DNA from: Gordionus sp. m RMFG-2023
Taxonomy: Eukaryota > Nematomorpha > Gordioida > Chordodea > Parachordodidae
Reading direction: 5' to 3'
NCBI RefSeq assembly: GCF_954871325.1
Contig: NC_088775.1
Location: forward strand, 5,505,475-5,569,474
Length of the DNA stretch: 64,000 nt
In this document: positions 35,367 to 47,200 of the stretch, in pieces
Numbering within the stretch: the stretch's first letter is position 1
Layout of the letters: each line of letters starts with the position of its first letter
Notes under the pieces: model-generated
Told to the model about the DNA's origin: nothing
Database searches by the model: none
Seen by the model: only the letters and a program-made list of their open reading frames with translations
Made by a program: the position numbers and the translations under genes

Positions 35367-35819
35367 GATCAATTTATAGAGTTGGTTAAGGTATGGTAGT
35401 TAGGTCCAAACTTAACCGGCCAGCATTTCAATTTGGCCAATATTCAATGAGATCTGTGGTAGGTTTTGTAATCTTCATTTAATTTATCTTTTCTTCCATT
35501 TTTTATAAAAAAAAAATGAATTTATCAAAATAAAGTTTTAATTTTAAAGAAACTTTCATATTTCATATATAAATGGTTTATATTCATTTATACCAAATTT
35601 TAACTTTACTATGCATCCTTCTTTTTTCCTCTCTAGGATTATATGTTTTATATCTATTCTTTCATTCACGCGCAAAATCCCAACTAATTTCGTATATGGC
35701 ATTTTACCCTATCTCATTCGAATAATTTTTTTATTCCTTCTTTGATTTTCCCATTTCCGTTTCAGCCTTCTTATGTGCGAAGAATTGGAGAACAAGAAAA
35801 CAGTGAAGACCGATTGTGA
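35367..35819 (+). CDS. Weakly supported exon pair of an unidentified gene
   Basis: 35367-35390 is a 24-nt segment with a strong acceptor (ATTTTTTCAG) and donor (AAG|GTATGG) that reads DQFIELVK. 35766-35819 has a pyrimidine-rich acceptor (CCATTTCCGTTTCAG) and reads PSYVRRIGEQENSEDRL then TGA. The two join in phase. Alternatively ATG 35393 opens a 22-codon exon ending at donor 35458 that also joins 35766 in phase. No further upstream exon or family was recognised, so this may be a gene end or chance splice-like sequence. Confidence 0.25.
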
Positions 35820-36647
35820 ATTACAAAAAAATTATATTCATATTCAGATTTGATCCGGAATTGTGTGCATATAAAAGTTAGTTTGGTAGTAGGAGACAAA
35901 TTAAAAATAAAATAAAATAGATTATTTGATTTTGGAGAATTCAAATTAATACAATACTCGAATTGTCAAATAAATAATATAATATGTAAAATGATTCGTA
36001 TAAAGTGTTCACCTCGAAGGATTAAAATCGATCGAGACATGTTAAGAATGCGATACGAGTATTCATAGAAGAACGAGTAGAATATGGGAGAAATAGTTAT
36101 GGGCAGAGAGGACCAGGAACAATTTAAAAGAGGAATATAGATAGGGGGTAAATAAGGTGTCAATTATAATAGGAGGAAGAAAAGGGGACAAAAAAAATGT
36201 AGAAAGACGTAATTTGAACCATTATAGGAAAGCGGGGTGGAATTAATAAATAACACTAAAGATATAGTTGAAAGAGAAGGAAAACTATTTTAATAAAAAT
36301 TCAATGTGTACCCTCCTGGTTTTGACAAAAATTTGAAATTAAATATCGTAAATTATTTTATCTATATATCGTAATATTAATTTTGTGATAAATTAATACA
36401 TTATAATCTTTATATCAATTCAAATTCACACAGATAAATTTTAATTAAAAAAACATATAGTAGAATAATATACATTATCAGGATATTTATTTAAATTCAC
36501 AAAAATAATTTTAATTACAAACAATTATAAAAAGTATAAAATAATATATTTTAATCTTAATAAAAATTCGTACAAATAAGTTTTAATTACACATAATTAT
36601 AAACAATTACACACTATTACATATATTAACAACTAATAAAAACGATG

Positions 36648-36845
36648 AGAATGTCAGTAGGAATAGTGAGGATAAATAAATTGGGATAAATTTTTGAAAC
36701 AAAAAAAATCAAAAGAATAGAAGGAGATGACAGAATATGTGAAAACAAAACAGTGGAAAAGAAATGGGAATAAGATTAAAACAAAAGAATCGAGAAGATA
36801 GAATAAGACCTAGTGGAAATAGATATTCTTGTTTCAAATTAGAGT
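36648..36845 (+). repeat. Dispersed purine-rich repeat, copy 1
   Basis: AGAATGTCAGTAGGAATAGT, AATAGAAGGAGATGACAGAA, AACAAAACAGTGGAAAAGAA, GATTAAAACAAAAGAATCGA and AATAGATATTCTTGTTTCAA recur in the same order at 63750-64000. Translations are Lys/Arg/Asn-rich and broken. Family unknown; possibly the remnant of a coding mobile element. Confidence 0.7.
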
Positions 36846-38280
36846 TAATATTGAATAAATTGGAAAAATAATAGCCCGGGGAGAAGTTATTTCCAAGCGT
36901 GAATCTGGGTTATACTGAAATCAATATGGATGGATAGGTAGCAAGGATATCATGGCTCTGATTATCATATACATGGTACCATGAGTTTGAACGATGGCAT
37001 TAGAAAGGATAAAGAGAATAGGGACAAAGGAAGGGAAGGATATGGAACATATAGAAAATATATAAACGTGACAAATAGTAAAGAAAAAAACATTATAGCT
37101 TGGGATGGAATACCTTCATTTTTTTTTAGTTTTTAATATGAATACATATTTAGGTAAATTTTGACAACGATGATCTGAACGTAGAATATGGTATTAGTAT
37201 AATAAAGATTAAATAATAATTAGTATAATATATAATAATTTTAGTTATAGATATTGTCAACAAATAATTCAATGTATTATCTTAATTACAACATTAAAAA
37301 ACTAAATATTTTTTTTTTTTACAAGACTTGATTGCTTAGGTAAAAAGTCTATAGATAATAAAATAAGATATTATAAAAATGTACCATCGACTCATAAAAT
37401 TCTTAATAGATAATATATGCCTGTTCGAAGCTGAAATCTCCCAACAGGCCCATCGATATGTTTATAAATTAAATATTCTTCATTTATTTTCAAAAGGAAA
37501 AATTATTATGTTAATATATAACTAATAAATTATTATTTATTTTAGTCTTCTGTCTCAAACTAAAATATGTTTAAGTTTATACTTCAAGTATAAGCATTGC
37601 AAAAAACACGAAAAATAAAACCAAACCATTTTATTTTTTTTAAAAAAACGAAATAATAATCACAAAATATTATACTATATTCTATAAACTATAGGATATG
37701 TGTACACCCATACTATATTTGCTAATATTGAATTAATTAATTTAATTTGACAGAGTCAGTTAATAAGCTAAGAATAAATCAATTTCTTGGAATAGCGTAT
37801 TTCAATTTATAATTCACCGTGATATATTGTTGCCTTAGATTCTTTTTAATCTGTCATATTATATGATATAAAAAATATTAATATATAATATTAGGTTAGG
37901 GATATAGCATGTCATAAAGATATTCAAAAGGGAAGAAAGGGGGACGGTCCTCCAATAAAATTTTTGAATATGTTATAGATAAGTGTAATCCGACCAAAAA
38001 TGGGTAAATACCTTGTCAAGGCCCATCAATAAATTTAATAGAAAGGGGATAGGACCTACAACACCCATCCTTAGAAAAATCCTGGAATAGGTCAATAATA
38101 TTATATTTATCTATCATCATGCCCAATAATATTATTTATTTTGCTCTGTAAACTAATATTTTTTTCCGGGCCAACCTTTCTTTAAGAAAAGAAAAATGTT
38201 AAATAAATACGAAATATATATCAAAAAGTCAATCTTAGAGATAGTAATTTCTCATATCTTAGCATAACTTTTTGGAAAGG

Positions 38281-41200
38281 TTAAATAAAATATATATTAT
38301 TAAAATTAACTTGAATTATTAGTGGCCTCGATAACTTTTCCGAACTTATGATTTCGTTACCTCTATCTATTTTATAGGTTATATCAGTAAGCTCCCTTAT
38401 CTGAGTTCCTGTGAATTTCTTTCCATTTCGGGTTAAAACTATGCATTTCGAAATGAATTATTAGTATTCAATAAAAGATTTAAAAGAATATATTCGTAGC
38501 ATAAATCAGAATAATACAGCTTCTATTATAAAAATCTATTTATTTTTTTGAAACGTGAAAAATAATCAAAATTTTTATTATAATTATATTAGAGTTAACT
38601 TATTTTCAAATTATAATGTATTTTTTTAAAAAAAATTTATAAAGTGCTAAAATATTTTTTGACCTCGGGAAATAGTAAATAGTTATTTAAAAATGACCTT
38701 ATAAAAAAATGTAGTTTAAAATAATAGATCACTAAAAAAAAACCAAATCAAATTTTACTGACTAAAAAAAATTTTTAGTCACCATAATATAAATTCTTTA
38801 AACGAAGAATTGAAGTAGAAATATATAATTTTTTTTTACCAATACTACTTACGGGTACGCTTAATCCATAGTAATATCTCAGCTCGAGTTTGAAATATAA
38901 AACTTTAATGCTTTGATTCAAATTTGCAATATCAGTCATATCTGTATTTAATGTAATCATAGTCATAATTATTTTTTTGAACTAAGTAAAAAGCCAAATT
39001 TAATTTAAAAAAAATTTCAAACTATTTTTATAAAATTGGATGTTTATAATATAATGTTTATACTTAACGGCTTTCAAAAAAATGAATTAAAAAATAGTAA
39101 TAATAAGCATGTCAACCATTCAATCATCAAAAATAATTATTATTATGAATAACAATTCAATGAGATTTAACTAGATATTTTTTAAAGTGAAGGGAAGGTG
39201 AAAGAAGTGTAAATAAAGGGGGAAAAATATGCAATTGGGGAAAAAAATACTTTCATTTTTAATGAGTTTCAAATATATTTAAAATAGTGTCTTACCATTA
39301 GTTAAATAAGTCGATATTTCATTTTCAAAGAAAACACATTGAGAATTATCCCCTTTACATATTCCGCATTTGTCAAATTTAGCCGTCGAAGATAACTGAT
39401 TATCACAACCTATAGGCTAATAAAAATAAATTTACAATTAATATTTGTAATATCCAAAATCTCTAAAAATATATTAGCTTTTAAGCATTTTGAATCAAAT
39501 ATTCTCTAAGGAATTATGAAGGTTACTTGGTTACATCAAATTTGGAAAAATTATTTTATACGTATTCTTAAATAAAAATATAAGTTTAACATGTTAATAC
39601 AATATTTTTTAAATTATAAATGTATGCTTATTATTATTATCAATGTTTTAAAATAAACCTTGTTTATGATTTCATTCGCTTATATTAACATTTTGAAAAT
39701 CAAATATTTTAAAAAATAGCTGTTTGCTGTAACTTAAATCCGCAGGCAAATTATTTTTTTGGGACTTCTCCCGCATTGGTCAAAATGCACCATCCAACCA
39801 CAACTTAATGCTCTCGACCTCGCAATACCCAGGAAATTCCCAAGTATAGTTCCATCGATTCTACTTATTCATGGCCATCGCCTGCTATCTCCATTCTCAA
39901 TGCGTTTTTTAAAGAATTGGGGAGCCGTTGTGAAGTGACTAATCAATCTAAGAAATCTCTCTTTTCACGACAAAGGCTTGCTATCGCTATTCGTTCTAAC
40001 TACCTATGTTTTATTTCTTCTATCGAATAATCTTCCTAATCTCCTTATATTATTTTCTTTTATTCCCCTTCTTATCTTTTTACTATTTTTTTAAAAAATC
40101 TTTATCCTTTTGTTCTCCTAAATTTTATTATGATTATTTATTTTTTTTTACTTAATATTAAAAAATTCCTCTTATATAAATTATCTTACGTTAAATTAAA
40201 CATCTTTTAACTATCATGTAACTATTAAAATTGAGTAATTTAGCTTATTATAATAGTGTCAGGTAACGACACACTATAGTTTTAGGCAAATTAAATTATT
40301 AATGTAACTAATTGTTGTTTAAAAGTAACGTCAATAACAATAGATATTTATAAATACTTTTCTGAAATAAAATACATATTACAGGGTTTCCTATTGAAAA
40401 AAAAAGTTTCAACCAAAAAAAGAATAGTTTAAATCATAAAAGGAAAAGGTACAATCAAGGGTGAATTATAAAAAAAGGTTCAATCAAAAATGGAAAAGAC
40501 CCAATCAAAAAAGGAAAAGTATCGCTTAAAAAAGGAAAAGTCTCAAAGTTTTAGGAAAAAGTCCGATCAAAAATAGAAAAAGGTTCAAAAAAAGAAAAGT
40601 GTCAAACAAAAAGGAAAATCGTCATTTTTAAAATTTTTATTAATCCTTCTTATTTTATTTCTAATTTTAACGATTTCTTTACTTTATTTTTCTTACTATA
40701 TTTTTATTCAATTTATTTTCTCATTTTTGATAATCCTTTTATCTCTTTAAAAATAATTTATAAATTTTTCGTTATTTTTTTACAACTCTTTTGCTCCATT
40801 TTTTTAAACAATTCTTTACTTTTTTTTTCATCATACATAACAATATTTTGATTTTTATGATTTTTTCTCCTTATATTGTAATCTTTTACATATACATCTC
40901 TAACCTTTTCAACCTCAAGTCATTTTCAATTTTTATTTTTAATTTTTTTACCTTTTCGCAATTTTTTTCTTCTCATTTTTGATAATTCATTTTAGGAATT
41001 ATATATTTAATTTTCTCTAAATTTTTGGCAGACAATTTTTTTTATATTAGAATTTTTTTACATATCAAATTATTTAATTACAATTGCTAAATTAAATTTT
41101 TATTTTTGTTATAATTTACCTTTTAAAATTAAATAAGTTTGAACTGTAACACCAAACGATATGTAAATTAATAAAATATAATCATTTTTAAATTCTATTT

Positions 41201-44200
41201 TTAAAATTTTATTGTCTGCCATTGAGAAATAAAAATTATGTGAAAATTAAAAATAAAAAAAGAATTATCAAAAATGAGAAGAAAAAAATTGATAAAAGAT
41301 GAGAAAAATAAAGATTAAAAATGACTTAAAGAGATTGAAAAGGTTAGAAATATATGTAAAAGATAATATAAGGAGAAAAATTCGTAAAATATCTATGTAT
41401 GATGAAAGTTAAAAAAAATGAAGCAGAGAGGTGAAGAAAAATGAACAAAAATAAATTGAGAAAAGATATAATAAGAAAAATAGAGTAAAGAAAATCGCTG
41501 AAAGTTAGAAATAAAATAAGAAGGAATAATTTAAAATAAATAAAAATTTATGAAAAATTGACAAGAAAAAAAATTTATAATTTTAAAAAATAACGATTTT
41601 CCTTTTTTTGAATGGGAATTATCCTTTTTTGATTGACACTTTTTCTTTTTTTCGTGATATTTTTTCTTTATGATTGGACCTTTCCCTTTTTTGTTTGACA
41701 CTTTTCCTTCTTAGATCGAACCTTTTCCTAAACCTTTATGCTTTTCCTTTTTTTGATTGGGCCTTTTAGTTTTATGATTGAAACTTTTCCTTTTTTGAAT
41801 GGGAAACCCTGAATATATGAAAAAAAAGTTAATAAGAAAAAATATATTCATAATAAAATTGATATGAATTAAAGTAATTAATATCGATTTGATTTGTATT
41901 AATTACATTTATTAAAATAAAGTCAAAAAATATCAAACTAACTATAGGAATTCCCTTTAAACACATATGTAAAGAGTTTTCAGTTCGAACGAGAGTTCCA
42001 TCCACAACTTTCCCAATATTCTTGTCAATATTATAGCTCTTAACATAGCAATATAGAACACATGGTTTATCAGCTATATTATGTATTTATTATTATGTAA
42101 ATAGTTAGTAAAACATAATAAGAAATTGAAAATTAGATGATCAAAATAATAATATACCAAATTCTGTATAAATTGAAGAATTATCATACATAGTACACAG
42201 AGCCTGATTTTTCTCATTATTTCTGTTAAGCTAAATAAAATTAAAATAGAAAATATTTGTTAAAATGAAATTAAAATTGGAAATATCGGCTAAATATTTA
42301 CCGCATTTTGGCAGACTTTATATTCTATTTTGGCACCTTGGCAGTAGCGCCCAAAGAACTTCGGACTTAGAAATATAAGATAATAATAATATAATTAAAA
42401 AGAGAAATTTAGTTCCTTTTAACAACTTATACCTGGAAAAAACTTAGTAAGTATGCTTATATATATTTTATATTAAAAAGATGGTTTATGGGTATATTTT
42501 ATTTATCTAATTCTTCATTTGGTTCCTGTCATTCTAGTAAACCGTGTGATTGATGCGGAATTTTAATAAATAGTTTGTATATATATATATAATTGGAATT
42601 AAAAGCTTTCGAGATCTTCTGCATCTAAATTTATGCTAGGGAGTTTAGAGTATGTGGTCACCATGGAAATTATCACCGTAAATTTGCGTTCATAGTTGTG
42701 TAGGTCTTCCGTGATTCTATAACTTTTTGTTGGATACTTTATAAATATTTCTAATATCCATAATAATTCGTAGATAACTAGTCTAGGATATGTTCAAAAA
42801 CTGAATAATTTATCCAAGATTCGCAAATCATGTGATTGTGAATGGGTTTAAATTGGAAGGGGAATAATTTTTGATTTCCAGTAAGATTTTATATAAAAAG
42901 AATTCCAATATCTTTATATGTTGAAATAATATAAGAACATGGTCAGTTTTCTCTAAAGTTTCAGATGATGTCATCAGAAAATTTATAAATTATTAGCTTT
43001 TTTTATATAAAGTTGATTTCAAATAATCTTATTAATACCTCGGATTGTTGCACTCTCTAGTCCTTTCAGAATAACCTATTGTATTATCTCCTCGACATTG
43101 TGACCAAGAAGACCAAGAACTCCATAAACCGGCCTTTTCTTGGAAATCACTGTGTAAAATGCATGTTCCCTTGTAGCATATCTTTTGTGTATTTAATAAG
43201 AAATGAAAAACTTGGCTTTTATAGGAAATATAAATATGATGTCAGTAGATTTAACCATTGTATCACATTTAATAAAGATAATTAGCATGAGATATAATTA
43301 TCACCCGATTTGGACCAATAATTTTAATATAAAGCGGATTCGACTAGCTATTTGATAAGCTAAACAGATAAAACTATTTTAAAATAATTAAAATTTTTAT
43401 CAAAAAAAAAACAACAATTTTTAAATTCCATTGAAAGTTAAAGTGGGGCATATAAAGGCACAGAATGCTATAATCAAAAAAAATAATAAGGCGAGTACAA
43501 TCTTACATTTTTAATTAAACAATAGCAGGATTACGAGCTTACTAGTCGACAAGCGTGCATAGCTAAAGATAGTAATTATATCATCCCAATTTAATAATCA
43601 ATATTCATACATTTTATATAGAGTATTTACTATATAAATTTTTAAAAAAATATATTTAATAAAGTGTCCCGATAAAAAGTACCAAAATGTTGAATTTGTT
43701 TTAAAATAACAATTAAAGATGGAGACAATTTATTGTCTCAGTGTTTTTTTTAACCGAATTAATTATTAGTGACAAGTCAAATATATGGTAAGGATATGTG
43801 TGGCAATACAAAATAATTCATGTAATGTTCACTTGTCTAAAAATTATACTAATTTATTTATATTTTCTTAATTCCACAATATACACGTAATTATGACTTA
43901 TTGCTGGCATTAAATGTAACATAATATATTTTCAATTGTGTATATAGAATAAAATATTATAAAGATGAAAAAAATAACAATATTATATATAAACGTACCG
44001 CTCCAGTTTGAGAACTCGATAACTTATTGCTCGATCGATTACAAGGCAAGAAATTTAAAAGTTCCGGTATATTGTGATTATACCCCTTTGAAGGACATCT
44101 TAAATAAGCGCAGTTACTCTGTTGATTAAAAAAGAATGCAATAACAATCAGTAAATATTTTAAAATCTATTTTGAATTACATAAAAGTTAAGATATGCCA

Positions 44201-47200
44201 CACTTTTCATTTTACTAAGATCTTCTCTTTTTTTTTATTGACAGTTAAATTATCATGTTTTCATGTTATTTGAGTTATGTCACTTTCTGATAAAATTTAC
44301 ACTTTAGATTTTTTTTAAAAATTATTTTTTTAAGATTTTCAGGTTATTCAAAAGTTCCTTCCCTAAATCTAAAAATTATCCCCCTAGTTATTTCTATAAT
44401 CTTACTTTTTTTTTTCTTGTACATTTTTCGTTTTATATATTTTTCCTTTTCAAATTTATACAATGAATTGAAAACTATTTTTCAGGTTACTCTGAAGGCT
44501 ATCAGTTATAAAATACACCAATTCTAATTATCTAACCTTCTTTGAAGAAGGTAAATATCATTGAAGAAATATTTAAAATGGGTTAATTGCATCCCTCGAA
44601 TTAACAAGTCTACAATATAAATTGAAGCCCCTGAGTTTTGCAAATAATAGCAAAATTGTCTTATTGCCGATGGAAGTGATCTTTCGTAAATATGAAAAGA
44701 GATTTAAATTTTAGTGAATAATTTTATTTTATTTTTAGGATATAACGATGATTTATATTTTGGACATTTTATCCGTGGTTTGTTTTTAAATATAAAATAC
44801 AATAATATTTATATCGATTGGCTTTATAATGTTTATTAATAATCTTCATCTGGGCTAATTTTTTAAGCCCGACCATGCCCGAATTATTTTAAAAATTTTT
44901 TTCATGCCAAGTATCATCCCTAACGAAATAAAAATATTTGTCTCCCGGCCAGGTCCGAGTTTGTTTAAATATTGAAATATTTAATCATTTTTTTTTTGTA
45001 AATAAAATATTCTACAAATTAAAAATATTGCAAATTTTTTTTATTTGACATGATATAATAATATCATTTTTAAAAATTTAAGCCAGACCCGGCCCGAAAT
45101 TTTTAAATATTAAACCCCACCCAGCCCGAACCAGAATTATTTTTTAAAAAAGGCCCAGTTCGGTTCGAAGGTTTCGGAACGGGATACGCGCCGGGCCAAG
45201 ATTTGTAGATCCCTAATGTATGTGTCGTAATTTTTAAAGGAAACAGAACTATTCAGGATTAACCCAAAATTTAAAGAAACTCTTTAAGTGAATTAATTAT
45301 TTGTAAAGGAAAAACAATTCGGTATCATCACCGTTTAGCTATTACAAAGGGGGATCTAGCACGTTTGGAATTAGTTACTTTATAATTTATTTTTAGTTTT
45401 TTTAGTAATTTTTTTTTTTTAAAGTTGTTTCTTTTTGGTCTTAATGAAATATATTTTGACTAGAAAATTATAATATCAACTCATAGTTTTAATGAGTGGA
45501 ATTTAGTTTGGAGGAGTTGGGCCAAAACATAAAAATTTGATATGATTATTAAATATAATTAAAAATATCTTTTGATTGTAATGTTAATCATTTATCCAAG
45601 TGGGCAGGTCTAAAACTATGGGAGGAAGATCAGGATTTTTAAAAATTTTTTAATTGTAATTATTTTAAGTGAATGTTTTAATTGAATTATATTTTTTAGA
45701 TTGTTTGATTAAGATATCGAATAAAAGCGGAATAAGATATTTTCACAGACTGTATTAATAATTATGGCGCTAAGCAGATTAAGTCAATAGGAATCAATAT
45801 TGCTTTTATTTTTAAAACATAATGGTAATTATAGTTTCTACAAGTATATGACCTACAGCTATATTAAACTTTTGTTATAAAATTTTCTAAATGCTCACCT
45901 AGAGTAATGTCTACATAATAGGCATTCAAAAGATATTTTAATTAGCTTTAATTTAATATCTTTTTATAAAAAAATGCGCCTAACTTCTTAAGACCTAGAT
46001 TTTCACATTTTAAACGATAATTAATACTATAACCACACCTTTTTTACACTATCTTTCATTTAATACTCATATTCTATTTTTATATTATAACACATCCCCA
46101 CTCCAGACTAAATTCTACCCTTTAAGACCACTACTATCATTGCAGCTATATTATATTTCAATTTCTCATTTAATACTCATATTGAATATTTATTTACAAA
46201 AAATTTTACAATTTCTAGCCCTCCAAGACCTAGACTCGCACACTTAGACTAAATACATAGTATTATGATCAAAAAATATTTGCTTATACCAATGAAAATT
46301 TTTTATATGCCATCCTCCCCCCCCCCCTTTCCACACACTATTTTAGCAGGGCGAACTAAAATTTGTAAATTTTGAGATTATTTTTTTTTATGATACATTT
46401 TCTAGGTCCAAAGTGAGATTCCTGGAACGACAAGCTTTATTTAGATCAAATTGTGGAACAAAAAACGAAGGAGTTTTACGATATCTATCCGAATTTGCTA
46501 AGCAATTTTCCTTATCTCTAGGGTTTTAATTATATAATTTCTATTTAAATATAAATCATATCATAACACAATACGCATTTTTTAAGTTGTAAGCTTTTAA
46601 GAATCATCTAAATAAAACATCTTTATTTAATCATGGAGATGGATATAAAATAACATACGGTTACATAATTTACCTTAAATAATTATCTATTTCTTGAACA
46701 CTGCAGGTAGACCATTCTGTTCTTCTTATGTGTTTTGAATCATAGTGCATTATACCACCTTGTAATAATGATTTGCACTCATTGTCTTGATCATGTTTCG
46801 CTCCAAACCTTTAAATTGTTTAAAAATTATTAATGCTTAATTTAATTTGTCAGGCATTACCGGGAGGGGGGGGGGTGATGGAGGTTATGTTACACAATAT
46901 GTCACTATAAACAATGATTTAAAAGAAAAAATAATTAAACAAATTGATAATTTTTTAAAAATTTTAAGAAAAAAATGAAAAACCAAAAATTATTTATAAA
47001 TATGTAATACAGACATAGGCTTATAATAAATGGGCCTAAAGTTTTCCAGTAGGATTTATGGAGAAAACTCATCTAATAGTGCTTGTCCAAAATCCTGACT
47101 ACATATATGAATTTAGATTTATAGTATTCTATACTACTATAAATATGAGACATAACCAAGATGAAATAAACAGAGTTGAGTACTTTGGAAGAAAACCCTA

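Larger units (their letters stand above)
33900..38280. other. Long spacer with one TIR element, one purine-rich repeat and a weak exon pair
   Basis: Apart from the items listed separately (34487-34832, 35367-35819, 36648-36845), no gene is seen. 35985-36250 is purine-rich with broken charged frames (VERRNLNHYRKAGW), and 36860-37060 continues in the same style; both may be remnants of an unrecognised element. 37910-38100 is slightly less AT-rich without a readable frame. Confidence 0.45.

Noticed and set aside
40791-40982. Phe/Ile-rich plus-strand frame of 63 codons
   Set aside because: It lies within the T-rich arm of the foldback palindrome; its composition is a consequence of the repeat.
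43079-43285. Plus-strand open frame of 68 codons
   Set aside because: It overlaps the ADAMTS exon 43181-43039 on the opposite strand; the minus-strand reading carries the TSP1 motif, so this frame is a shadow.
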